From positions 248,001 through 312,000 of the forward strand of contig OZ241971.1 in the NCBI GenBank assembly GCA_965204155.1: a stretch of DNA of 64,000 bases. Direction: 5' to 3'. Position 1 is the first letter of the stretch; each line of letters opens with the position of its first letter. The stretch is from UBA6522 sp965204155 (GTDB taxonomy: Bacteria > Pseudomonadota > Gammaproteobacteria > Steroidobacterales > Rariloculaceae). The notes beneath the pieces are model-generated. The model did not search any database and was not told the origin of the DNA. It saw only the letters and a list, made by a program, of their open reading frames with translations. A program made the translations under genes and the position numbers. Shown piece by piece: positions 1 to 8,224 of this stretch.

Positions 1-751
1 GCTCGTGGATGCTCGCCCCGGCGGTCAGGGACACACCCTGCGCCGGCGATCCCCGGTAACCCGCCTGAAGCCCGTACCACATGGTGTCGGGGTCCGAACC
101 GCGTTCCTCCGCCCAGAATGCCGACGCGTTCGCGAAGAATTTGCCCGAAGACATCCTGAGTGCAAGCCCTTCCGGCCTTATGTCTCCATCGTAGAGCAGA
201 TGGTAGCCTCCGGGCCGGAAGAACGGGTTGGACATCTTCCCGCCAACCAGGGTCAGCGTTTCGGAAAGCCTCCAGTCGAAGTAGGCCAGATCCACGCCCA
301 CTGACTTCCTCGAAAAACCTTCGTCGAAGCTTTGATTACCGCTGTCGTTGGCAATACCCCCCGTGGACAGTCCAAAGCCGACTTCCATGTCCTCGTTCAG
401 GGTTGCCGTCGCGTTGGCCCGCGCCCTCATGCGGTGCCTGTGCCGTACGGAAACCGCGTCGTCATTGATCGTCTCATGCCGATAACGCAGGTCGCCGTCC
501 AGGACCAGCCCTTCCGTCCACGATGGCGCCACTGCCGATGGAGGCGGAAGCTCCACCACCCGCTCGACCACGATCTCCACTTCCTCTTCATCGTCCCCGG
601 CAACACTCGCTTCGACCTGCGCAAGCCGCTCCTCCAACAGGGCGATTCGAGCCATGAGCTGTGCGATTTCCTCCTGGGACTCGGTCTGTGCGCGCAACGA
701 TGGTACGGCGAACAGGAAGGAAACGGTCAGAATCGACAGGACGTATCTCAT
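1..751 (-). CDS. Putative outer-membrane porin (3' end beyond window)
   Basis: The reading frame is open for 250 codons and leaves the window at base 1, so the C-terminus is missing. The N-terminus is a signal peptide (MRYVLSILTVSFLFAVPSLRA, cleavage after about residue 21). A short coiled-coil-like stretch (MARIALLEERLAQVE) and an acidic Val/Glu segment follow. Beta-barrel-like sequence then runs from about residue 75, with alternating hydrophobic residues and motifs such as DLRYRHE and AYFDWRLSETLTLVGGKMSNPFF, typical of the 'putative porin' family. A good ribosome site (GGAGGAG, 8 bases upstream) fixes the ATG at 751. It lies 159 bp downstream of pstB in the same direction, and the gap holds two PhoB-box-like sites, so I infer phosphate-responsive expression. 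Anion or phosphate selectivity is not shown by the sequence. Confidence 0.85.
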   Translation of the reverse strand, partial: MRYVLSILTVSFLFAVPSLRAQTESQEEIAQLMARIALLEERLAQVEASVAGDDEEEVEIVVERVVELPPPSAVAPSWTEGLVLDGDLRYRHETINDDAVSVRHRHRMRARANATATLNEDMEVGFGLSTGGIANDSGNQSFDEGFSRKSVGVDLAYFDWRLSETLTLVGGKMSNPFFRPGGYHLLYDGDIRPEGLALRMSSGKFFANASAFWAEERGSDPDTMWYGLQAGYRGSPAQGVSLTAGASIHE

Positions 752-822
752 TGGGCGAACTCCTCCGCACTGAAGCCCTGCTGGATAGCAGATTTGTGCG
801 GCGCAGAGTATCGCGCGGCGCT

Positions 823-870
823 ATTACACTTTTCTTACAGACGCCCGCTGTTGTTGCACTTTTTTTGCAG
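823..870 (-). promoter_or_regulatory. Two candidate PhoB boxes upstream of the porin
   Basis: Read on the minus strand, 840-823 is CTGTAAG-AAAA-GTGTAAT and 870-853 is CTGCAAA-AAAA-GTGCAAC. Both have the Pho-box architecture of two 7-mers (consensus CTGTCAT) separated by 4 A-rich bases. Their centres are 30 bp apart, about three helical turns. Each half-site of the 823-840 copy matches the consensus at 5 of 7 positions. The context, between pstB and a porin, supports the call. No footprint or matrix score was computed. Confidence 0.5.
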
Positions 871-910
871 AGCCGGGCAACCGGCTGCAGGACGCGCGAT
901 GGAAGCCGGA

Positions 911-1807
911 TCAGCCGAATCGACCCGTAATGTAATCTTCCGTCAGTTCGTGTTGGGGATTGGTGAATATCTGGTCCGTGTCGCCGACCTCGATCAGCCG
1001 GCCAAGGTGAAAGTACGCGGTACGCTGGGAAACCCTGGCGGCCTGCTGCATCGAGTGGGTGACGATCACGATGGCGAAGTTCTTCTTCAGCTCGTCGATC
1101 AGGTCCTCGATGTGCGCCGTGGCAATGGGGTCCAGGGCCGAACAGGGTTCGTCCATCAGGATGACTTCCGGGCTCACGGCGATGGTCCTGGCGATGCACA
1201 GGCGCTGCTGCTGTCCGCCCGACAGCCCGGTACCTGGCTCGTCCAGGCGGTCCTTGACCTCCGTCCAGAGCCCCGCCCTCTCGAGGCTGGAACGGACGAT
1301 CTTGTCCAGTTCCTGGCGGTTGCGCGCCAGCCCGTGGATTCTGGGACCGTACGCAACGTTGTCGTAGACGGACTTCGGAAACGGATTCGGCTTCTGAAAG
1401 ACCATGCCGACCCGGGCTCTCAGCATGACGACGTCCATCCTGCGGGCATGAATGTCCTCGCCGTCGAGGAGAATCTCTCCGTGCACGCGGGCGATGTCGA
1501 TGGTGTCGTTCATGCGGTTGAGGCACCGGATGAAAGTGGACTTGCCGCACCCGGACGGGCCGATCAGCGAAATGACCTGGTTCTTGCCGATATCCAGGCT
1601 GACGTTCTGGATCGCGTGGTTGTCGCCGTAAAAGACATCAACGTTTCTCGCCCGCACGACGGGGTTGGCGGAGGTGTAGTCGCCTACCGTCCGATAAGTG
1701 TCGCCGACCACCCGGATGTCAGGAGCCGCCGGGACTGACGTTTCTTCTACCGTGCCTGCACCTGTCTGGGGCACCGTGTCTTTCTCCACCTTGGTCGCCT
1801 GACTCAC
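911..1807 (-). CDS. pstB: Phosphate ABC transporter ATP-binding protein PstB
   Basis: ATPase subunit that powers high-affinity phosphate import through PstCA at the inner membrane. The Walker A motif GPSGCGKST lies at residues 83-91, the ABC signature LSGGQQQ at 195-201 and Walker B VILMDE at 215-220, followed by the PstB-typical PCSALDP. At 298 aa it is longer than the roughly 257-aa E. coli protein, because about 45 polar residues precede the ABC fold. The start is GTG with a GGAG ribosome site; a later start that trims the extension cannot be excluded. It follows pstA by 29 bp and ends the pstSCAB block. Confidence 0.97.
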   Translation of the reverse strand: MSQATKVEKDTVPQTGAGTVEETSVPAAPDIRVVGDTYRTVGDYTSANPVVRARNVDVFYGDNHAIQNVSLDIGKNQVISLIGPSGCGKSTFIRCLNRMNDTIDIARVHGEILLDGEDIHARRMDVVMLRARVGMVFQKPNPFPKSVYDNVAYGPRIHGLARNRQELDKIVRSSLERAGLWTEVKDRLDEPGTGLSGGQQQRLCIARTIAVSPEVILMDEPCSALDPIATAHIEDLIDELKKNFAIVIVTHSMQQAARVSQRTAYFHLGRLIEVGDTDQIFTNPQHELTEDYITGRFG

Positions 1808-1836
1808 AGTCTACTCCAATGAGAACCAGAAAATGG

Positions 1837-3126
1837 CTACCAGCGCCGCTCGAAGCGCTTTCGCAGCAGGATCGCGCTGGCATTCATCACCAGCAGGAAC
1901 GCCAGCAGCACCAGAATCGCAGCGGAAGTCCGCTCCACGAAGGCCCGTTCAGGGCTGTCCGCCCAGAGGTACACCTGCACCGGAAGAGCGGTCGCCGGAT
2001 CCAGCGGACTTTCCGGCACGTCGACGATAAACGCGACCATCCCGATCATTAGCAGAGGCGCGGACTCGCCCAGGGCTCTCGCCATGCCGATGATCGTTCC
2101 GGTGAGCATGCCGGGCAGCGCCAGCGGCATGACGTGATGGAAAATCGTCTGCATCTTCGATGCGCCCACGCCCAGCGCCGCCTCCCGTATCGACGGCGGA
2201 ACCGACATCAGGGATGCCCGGGCGGCGATGATGACCACCGGGAGCGTCATCAGGGTCAATACCAGCCCGCCCACCACGGGGGCCGAGCGGGGCAGGCCGA
2301 AGAAGTTGATGAACAGCGCCAGACCCAGCAGCCCGAACACGATGGAAGGCACCGCGGCCAGGTTGTTGATGTTGACCTCGATCAGGTCCGTCCAGCGGTT
2401 CTTCGGCGCGAACTCCTCCAGGTAAATGGCCGTGGCGACACCCAGGGGGAAGGACAGCGCGAGAGTGACCAGCAACATGAAGAAGGAGCCCACGACTGCG
2501 CTCCAGATGCCGGACATCTCCGGATCGCGCGAATCGCCGGAGGTAAAGAACCGATGGTTGAAGTGGCGTGCGACGCTGCCGTCCGCCTCAAGTTGCTCGA
2601 TCCAGCCCAACTGACTGTCGTTTATGCGCCGTTGCGACTCCTCGGCGTTGCGGTCCATGTGCCCCTTGACGAGCATATCGACATCGTCGTCGGCCACGAC
2701 CCACTGACGGATGGTCTGGCCCACAAGTTCCGGATTCGCAAGTACCTGGTTTCTGAGTTCGAAGCCGGCCCCCGGGCTGACCAGCGCAAACAGGTCCCGC
2801 AGATCGTTCCGGCCCTCTACCTGCGGGAAACGGGCCATCAGTGCATTCCTGATCTCGCCCTGGTAATCCGCGCGTCCGAGCGTCTGCGGATCCCGCTCAC
2901 CGTCGGGGTCGATGGACGACTCGCTCAAATCCACCTCCAGCAGGATATGAGTCTGCAGGAACGCCGTGTAGCCGTTACCGATCAGCGTATAGAAGAAGAA
3001 CGCGAGAAAGGTCATCCCCACCAGCACCGCGCCGAGACCCGCCAACCGGAAATTACGTTCGCGCCGGTACCTCCGGGCAATACCCCGGGCCACCCGCTCT
3101 TTCACGCCTTGTGCGTGGCTACTCAT
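1837..3126 (-). CDS. pstA: Phosphate ABC transporter permease PstA
   Basis: Inner-membrane permease half of the Pst phosphate importer. At 429 aa it is much longer than E. coli PstA (about 296). A first membrane segment (about residues 33-55) is followed by a roughly 150-residue polar domain, probably periplasmic, before the usual five-helix permease core. The core carries the transporter loop EAALGVGASKMQTIFHHVMPLALPG. The extra domain is a known variant of Pst permeases in some proteobacteria. Its first 8 bases overlap the end of pstC, which implies translational coupling. Confidence 0.95.
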   Translation of the reverse strand: MSSHAQGVKERVARGIARRYRRERNFRLAGLGAVLVGMTFLAFFFYTLIGNGYTAFLQTHILLEVDLSESSIDPDGERDPQTLGRADYQGEIRNALMARFPQVEGRNDLRDLFALVSPGAGFELRNQVLANPELVGQTIRQWVVADDDVDMLVKGHMDRNAEESQRRINDSQLGWIEQLEADGSVARHFNHRFFTSGDSRDPEMSGIWSAVVGSFFMLLVTLALSFPLGVATAIYLEEFAPKNRWTDLIEVNINNLAAVPSIVFGLLGLALFINFFGLPRSAPVVGGLVLTLMTLPVVIIAARASLMSVPPSIREAALGVGASKMQTIFHHVMPLALPGMLTGTIIGMARALGESAPLLMIGMVAFIVDVPESPLDPATALPVQVYLWADSPERAFVERTSAAILVLLAFLLVMNASAILLRKRFERRW

Positions 3127-4501
3127 ATTGCTCCCGGTAGCGCCGGACCACGCGCAGCGCGATGATGTTCAGAATCAGCGTCGTCACGAACAACAGCAGG
3201 CCCAATGCAAACGCTGCCAGCGTCTTGGCGCTGTCGAATTCCTGGTCGCCGATCAGCAGGGTCACGATCTGCACGGTCACCGTGGTGACCGCCTCCAGCG
3301 GGTTCGCGGTGAGATTCGCGGCAAGACCCGCCGCCATGACCACGATCATGGTCTCGCCGATGGCCCTGGATGCCGCCAGCAATATGCCGCCCACAATGCC
3401 CGGCAATGCGGCCGGCAGGATCACATGCCGAATGGTCTCCGACTGGGTGGCGCCCAGTCCGTATGAGCCATCGCGAAGATCCTGCGGAACTGCATTGATC
3501 ACGTCATCGGAAAGGGAGGAGACAAAGGGAATGATCATGATCCCCATCACCAGGCCGGCGCCCAGTGCGCTTTCGGACGAAACGCTGAGTCCCAGGCCTT
3601 CGCCGAACTGGCGCAACAGCGGACCCACCGTCAATGCGGCGAAGTATCCGTAGACCACCGTCGGGATACCCGCGAGAACCTCAAGCATCGGCTTGGCGAA
3701 CGAACGTACCTGCGGGTTGGCATACTCCGACAGGTAGATCGCGGACATGAGTCCCACAGGAACGGCCACCAGCATGGCAATTCCGGAGATCAACAGCGTT
3801 CCGGCGAAAAGCGGCACCGCGCCGAACGCCCCCGACGACCCGACCTGATCCGGCCGAATCGCCGTTTGCGGGCTCCAGCTCAGTCCGAACAGAAACTCCA
3901 GCGGTGAAACCTGCTGGAAGAAACGCAGGGCCTCGAACAGCACGGAGAGGAAAATGCCGATGGTGGTGAAAATTGCCACGGTGGACGCTGCCATCAGCAG
4001 CAATTCCATGGTCCGCTCCACCTTGTTGCGGGCGCGCAGGCCCGGTTCCACCCTGCGGAACGCCCATCCGAGGGTCGTCAACCCGATGACAAGCACCGCG
4101 AGCATCAGGCCCAGATTGCTGATTCTCTGCAGCGACATGTAGCGGGACGCCGCCGCCAGAATCTCCTCGCTCGGTTCGCCGGAGACGATATTGCCCTCGA
4201 CCAGGTTTCTGATGTCGTTGTACACCAGGCCCAGTTCGGCCTCGGGAAGCTCCAGGGTTGCCGCGGGCATCGTCGCAAGCACCTGCGTACGAATGAAGCC
4301 GGGTTCGGCCAGTTGCCACAGGCAGTAGAGCAGCAGCGCCGGCAACGCGCACCAGATAGCCACGTAGCTCCCGTAGTAGCCGGGCAGGGAGTGAAACGCC
4401 ATCCCGGTATTCGATGCGGCCCGGACCGACCGGCGCCGGCCCAGCACATAGGCCACCACGGTCATGCCAAGAAGGGCCACCAGAACCGTGGAGGATGGCA
4501 C
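3119..4501 (-). CDS. pstC: Phosphate ABC transporter permease PstC
   Basis: Partner permease of PstA. It is 460 aa against about 319 in E. coli. A short N-terminal helix, a polar loop and a second pair of helices precede the binding-protein-dependent transport core. The permease loop DGSYGLGATQSETIRHVILPAALPG couples to PstB. The GTG start at 4501 sits 48 bp after pstS. Both permeases carry the same kind of N-terminal extension, so they probably form a matching extended pair. Confidence 0.95.
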   Translation of the reverse strand: MPSSTVLVALLGMTVVAYVLGRRRSVRAASNTGMAFHSLPGYYGSYVAIWCALPALLLYCLWQLAEPGFIRTQVLATMPAATLELPEAELGLVYNDIRNLVEGNIVSGEPSEEILAAASRYMSLQRISNLGLMLAVLVIGLTTLGWAFRRVEPGLRARNKVERTMELLLMAASTVAIFTTIGIFLSVLFEALRFFQQVSPLEFLFGLSWSPQTAIRPDQVGSSGAFGAVPLFAGTLLISGIAMLVAVPVGLMSAIYLSEYANPQVRSFAKPMLEVLAGIPTVVYGYFAALTVGPLLRQFGEGLGLSVSSESALGAGLVMGIMIIPFVSSLSDDVINAVPQDLRDGSYGLGATQSETIRHVILPAALPGIVGGILLAASRAIGETMIVVMAAGLAANLTANPLEAVTTVTVQIVTLLIGDQEFDSAKTLAAFALGLLLFVTTLILNIIALRVVRRYREQYE

Positions 4502-4549
4502 CGCGCGACTCTACAGTGGTGTCATTGCGGGGAACGAATGGAATTCAGG

Positions 4550-5602
4550 TCAGGGCGACAGAGTCACGTTTTCCAACCCCTGAACCGCCTCGAGCACTGT
4601 TCGGCGTTCGGTTTCCGGAAGCGGAATCAGGCCCCTGTCGGAAAGGTATCCGAAGTCGCCCCACGCAGCCTCGCTGGTCAGTTCGGCGAGAAACTCCTCA
4701 ATCCCCGGGATTTCTCCCACGTGCAGCTTCTTGACGTAACTGTACAGCGGCCGCGACACGGGATAGCTGCCGTCGGCAATGGAGTCGAACTCGGGTGCGA
4801 CGCCGTCGATGAGCGATCCCTGGACCTTGTCCTGATTCTGGTCGAGAAAGCTGAATCCGAAAATGCCCAGTGCGGAGGGGTTCGCCTCGAGCTTCTGGAC
4901 AATGAGGTTGTCGTTCTCGCCAGCCTCGATGAAGGCGCCATCCTCGCGCATGGTGAAACAGGCGGCGTCGCGGGCATCGTCGGCAAGCGTCTCGATTACC
5001 GGGAATGCCTCGCACCCGGCCAGCATGACCAACTCCACGAAGGCGTCGCGTGTGCCGGATGTCGGCGGCGGACCGAGCACCTCGATGCGCACGTCCGGCA
5101 GGCCAGCGTCGATGTCGGCCCAGGACTCGTAGGGGTTCGGAATCAGTCCGCTGCCGGTGGAATCGGGGACATCCTTCGCCAGCGCCAGGTAAATCTGCTC
5201 ACGCGCCAACCGGTATACGGGCGCTCCCTTGAAATTGGCCAGCACGATGCCATCGTATCCGATCTTGACCTCGACGACTTCCGCGATGCCGTTCCTGGTG
5301 CACTCGTCGATTTCCGACTGCCGCACGCGCCGGGAGGAATTGGTGATATCCGGGTACTGCACGCCTGCCCCGGAACAGAACAGCTTGAATCCGCCGCCGG
5401 ATCCCGTGGATTCGATCTTGGGCGTACTGAAATCGGTGGCGCGGCCGAATCGCTCCGCGACCACGGTGGAAAACGGGTATACCGTCGATGAACCGACGAT
5501 GCTGATGTAGTCCCGTGCGGCCTGCGCGTGCACGGACTGGACAAGGAACGCGGCCCCCAATCCGGACACGCACGCAACGAACGAAGCGGAATGTTTTCCC
5601 AT
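4550..5602 (-). CDS. pstS: Phosphate-binding periplasmic protein PstS
   Basis: Periplasmic phosphate receptor of the Pst system. I place the start at 5602 (MGKHSASFVACVSG...), giving 350 aa, because a GGGAG ribosome site precedes it and a signal peptide ending ...VQSVHAQA follows directly. The open frame extends further upstream, but that stretch is antisense to dapE. The mature protein opens with the phosphate-binding signature ISIVGSSTVYPFSTVVAERF and later has STGSGGGFKLFC and GPPPTSGTRDAFVEL. It is the first gene of pstSCAB, divergent from dapE. Confidence 0.95.
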   Translation of the reverse strand: MGKHSASFVACVSGLGAAFLVQSVHAQAARDYISIVGSSTVYPFSTVVAERFGRATDFSTPKIESTGSGGGFKLFCSGAGVQYPDITNSSRRVRQSEIDECTRNGIAEVVEVKIGYDGIVLANFKGAPVYRLAREQIYLALAKDVPDSTGSGLIPNPYESWADIDAGLPDVRIEVLGPPPTSGTRDAFVELVMLAGCEAFPVIETLADDARDAACFTMREDGAFIEAGENDNLIVQKLEANPSALGIFGFSFLDQNQDKVQGSLIDGVAPEFDSIADGSYPVSRPLYSYVKKLHVGEIPGIEEFLAELTSEAAWGDFGYLSDRGLIPLPETERRTVLEAVQGLENVTLSP

Positions 5603-5660
5603 CGTGGCTCCCAGTGAAATTCGAGTGAATGGCTGCAGTAGGCAAGCGTGCCAGCGAAAT

Positions 5661-5678
5661 GTTAAGGAATCATTGCAG
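5661..5678 (-). promoter_or_regulatory. Weak PhoB-box-like site upstream of pstS
   Basis: On the minus strand this 18-mer reads CTGCAAT-GATT-CCTTAAC. The first half resembles the half-sites seen before the porin, but the second half is poor. It lies 59 bp upstream of the pstS start, where a PhoB activator site would be expected. The call rests mostly on position. Confidence 0.3.
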
Positions 5679-5740
5679 TAGAGTCGAGATATGATATGGC
5701 CGCCCGGCGAGCGGCACCTTTTGCCGGCCACGGACACGCG

Positions 5741-6922
5741 ATGACCGATTGGAACAAAGCGGTATTGGACCTGACCCGCGACCTGGTCCGAATGCAGTCG
5801 GTGACGCCGGCGGACAGCGGGTGTCAGGCAATGCTCGGAAACGCCCTGCAGGAAGCGGGATTCCGGTTGGAATCCATGCCATTCGGCGAGGTCGAGAATC
5901 TGTGGGCGCGCAGGGGTGACGGGGGTCCCTTGCTGTGCTTTGCCGGGCATACGGATGTAGTACCCCCGGGGCCCGCAAAGTCGTGGGAGGTCGATCCGTT
6001 CGCCGGCGAGATTCGCGACGGCCGGCTGGTCGCCCGGGGCGCAGCGGACATGAAGTCCGGTCTCGCCGCAATGACGGTGGCTTGCCAGCGCTTTGTGCGC
6101 GACTATCCCGACCACCCCGGCTCCATTGCGTTCCTTGTCACCAGCGACGAGGAGGGCGAAGCGCGCGACGGGACGCTCAGGGTCATGCGGGCGCTGGACC
6201 GCCGGGGCGAACGCATCGACTGGTGCGTCATCGGCGAACCCTCCAGCACGGATGTCCTGGGCGATACCATCCGCGTCGGCCGCCGCGGCAGCCTGACCGG
6301 ATTGATGACGCTGCGCGGGATTCAGGGACACGTCGCCTACCCTCAGGAGGCCAGGAACCCGATACACGACCTGGCGGATTTCGTCTCCGCCCTCAATCGC
6401 GAACCCCTTGACCGCGGCAACCGCCACTTTCCGCCCAGCAGCTTTCAGATGGTCAATGTCCACAGCGATACCGGCGCAACCAATGTGATTCCGGGAGAAC
6501 TCAGGTGCCGGTTCAACTTCCGCTATTCCACGGAGTGGACCCAGGGCGCGCTGATCGAACACGTCGAGTCCCTGCTGGCGCGGCTGGACATCGACTGCGA
6601 CATCGACTGGCGCGATGTCGGGCGGCCGTTTCTGACTGCCGAGGGAACGCTGACCGGGGCAGCCGCCCGGGCCGTGCATGAACAGACCGGGCAGCAACCC
6701 GAGTTATCCACCAGCGGCGGCACCTCCGACGGGCGCTTCATCTCTCCATACGGTGTGGACGTGGTGGAAGTCGGTCCGGTCAACCGGACCATTCACAAGG
6801 TGAACGAGGAGGTCCGGGTGGACGACCTGCCCGTACTTCAGAGGATCTACTACCGGATTGCAGAGTTGTTGCTGATGGAGCCTGCACACCAAGACGGAGC
6901 GCGATCCGGGGGCGCGGACTGA
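5741..6922 (+). CDS. dapE: Succinyl-diaminopimelate desuccinylase DapE
   Basis: Zinc hydrolase of the lysine/diaminopimelate pathway: it cleaves N-succinyl-LL-diaminopimelate to succinate and LL-diaminopimelate in the cytoplasm. The M20 metallopeptidase metal motifs are present: CFAGHTDVVPPGP, RGAADMKSGLAAM, TSDEEGEARDG and, near the end, STSGGTSDGRFI. I choose the ATG at 5741 (393 aa, near the usual 375), whose N-terminus MTDWNKAVLDLTRDLVRMQSVTP fits the family. An in-frame ATG at 5696 would add 15 odd residues. It is divergent from pstS and lies between the two Pho operons. Confidence 0.96.
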   Translation: MTDWNKAVLDLTRDLVRMQSVTPADSGCQAMLGNALQEAGFRLESMPFGEVENLWARRGDGGPLLCFAGHTDVVPPGPAKSWEVDPFAGEIRDGRLVARGAADMKSGLAAMTVACQRFVRDYPDHPGSIAFLVTSDEEGEARDGTLRVMRALDRRGERIDWCVIGEPSSTDVLGDTIRVGRRGSLTGLMTLRGIQGHVAYPQEARNPIHDLADFVSALNREPLDRGNRHFPPSSFQMVNVHSDTGATNVIPGELRCRFNFRYSTEWTQGALIEHVESLLARLDIDCDIDWRDVGRPFLTAEGTLTGAAARAVHEQTGQQPELSTSGGTSDGRFISPYGVDVVEVGPVNRTIHKVNEEVRVDDLPVLQRIYYRIAELLLMEPAHQDGARSGGAD

Positions 6923-6930
6923 AGGGCGCG

Positions 6931-7452
6931 CTACGAGCGTCGGGCGAATGAACCGGGGCGCGGCAGGCGGCTCCAGTTCGCCGCCACGGCCAGGCCGCTG
7001 AGCAGCACGAACCAGACCAGCGCCCAAGCGGGCATGCTGAGGCCCACAAAGGACCACACCACCTCGGCACATTCACCGGATCCGGTCAGTACCAGCCGCA
7101 CGGCATCCATCAGAGGGAATGCGTCAAGCATGTAGGACAGGCCCGGTCCGCAGGCCGGCACCTGATCGGCGGGCAGGTTCTGGATGTAGACGTGGCGAGC
7201 CGCTATGCCGCCCCCGACGACGTTGGGGACCAGCGCGGCCAGTCCGTAGAGCCGGGCCCTTCGGGGCGCGTGCAGTCCGGCAACGAGAAACACCGCGCCG
7301 CCGGCGATGAAGGCGACGCGCTGGAAAATGCAGAGTGGGCACGCCTCCAGGCCGAGCACGTACTGGGCGTACAGCGCATAGCCGATCAACCCGGCTACGC
7401 TGACGCATCCGGCGAGATTCGCCAATCGCCGCTGTGACCGGGATCCAATCAC
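6931..7452 (-). CDS. dsbB: Disulfide bond formation protein B
   Basis: Four-helix inner-membrane quinone reductase that re-oxidises DsbA. The quinone-side cysteines are C38 and C41 (EACPLCIFQR). The periplasmic-loop cysteines are C101 and C128 (VPACGPGL and GSGECAEV). Size (173 aa) matches E. coli DsbB (176). Its start overlaps the phoU stop by 4 bases, so it is translated from the phoB-phoR-phoU transcript. That is an unusual partner for Pho genes. The gene ends 8 bp from the dapE stop (convergent). Confidence 0.95.
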   Translation of the reverse strand: MIGSRSQRRLANLAGCVSVAGLIGYALYAQYVLGLEACPLCIFQRVAFIAGGAVFLVAGLHAPRRARLYGLAALVPNVVGGGIAARHVYIQNLPADQVPACGPGLSYMLDAFPLMDAVRLVLTGSGECAEVVWSFVGLSMPAWALVWFVLLSGLAVAANWSRLPRPGSFARRS

Positions 7453-8189
7453 CTGGCAGCTTCCTTCACGATTCCTGCCTGACTGACTTCGGACTCGACG
7501 TTGGTCAGACTGGAGTGCCGGATATCGGTTCCGTGCGCCATGTAGATCGCGTGCTCGCAGATGTTCTTGGTGTGATCGCCGATTCGCTCCAGGGCCCGCG
7601 CGGCCCAGCTCAGGTCCATCTCCCGGGTGATGGTTCGCGGGTCCTCCAGCATGAACGTCAGGCTCTGCCGGTAAATGGCCTCGTACTCCTCATCCACCAC
7701 CTTGTCCGCCTTCATGACCTCAAGCCCCTGCTGCACATCCAGGCGCGCATACGCATCCAGCGAATCGCGAATCATGCCCTTCACGTGGCGGGCGAGGTTT
7801 CGCAGTTCGCGAAAGTTCGTGGACGGGCGTTTCACCGTCGCGAGCCGGGACGCGAGTTCGCCGATCTTTTCCGCCTCGTCGCCTATTCGCTCGAGTTCGG
7901 TGATCGTCTTCATGGCGGCAACGATGAGGCGCAGGTCGCCCGCCGTCGGGGCGCGGGTAGCCAGAACGCGCCGGCACTCATCGTCGATGCGGACTTCCAT
8001 TTCGTTGACCTGGTGGTCCGACTCGGCCACGCTGAGGCCCAGTTCGCTGTCGGCCTCCGCAATCGCCCGGATGGCGCGGTCGAACTGGTCCTCAACCAGC
8101 CCACCCATGTTCAGTACCAGGTTGTGAATGCCCTCCAGATCCTTGTTAAATCTGCGGGACGTGTGCTGACTTATGGACTCGACTTCCAT
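7449..8189 (-). CDS. phoU: Phosphate signalling regulator PhoU
   Basis: Peripheral protein linking the Pst transporter to PhoR and dampening the Pho response. At 246 aa it is the usual length, and it begins MEVESISQHTSRRFNKDLEGIHNLVLNMGGLVEDQFDRAI, the first of two PhoU three-helix domains. The metal-binding E/D motifs are seen in the ERIGDEAEKIGEL and ERIGDHTKNICEHAIYM repeats. It normally closes the pst operon; here it follows phoR (35 bp gap) and is coupled to dsbB. Confidence 0.96.
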   Translation of the reverse strand: MEVESISQHTSRRFNKDLEGIHNLVLNMGGLVEDQFDRAIRAIAEADSELGLSVAESDHQVNEMEVRIDDECRRVLATRAPTAGDLRLIVAAMKTITELERIGDEAEKIGELASRLATVKRPSTNFRELRNLARHVKGMIRDSLDAYARLDVQQGLEVMKADKVVDEEYEAIYRQSLTFMLEDPRTITREMDLSWAARALERIGDHTKNICEHAIYMAHGTDIRHSSLTNVESEVSQAGIVKEAAR

Positions 8190-8224
8190 AACGGCTTGAT
8201 TATATTACAGGAACCGGGCACGCC

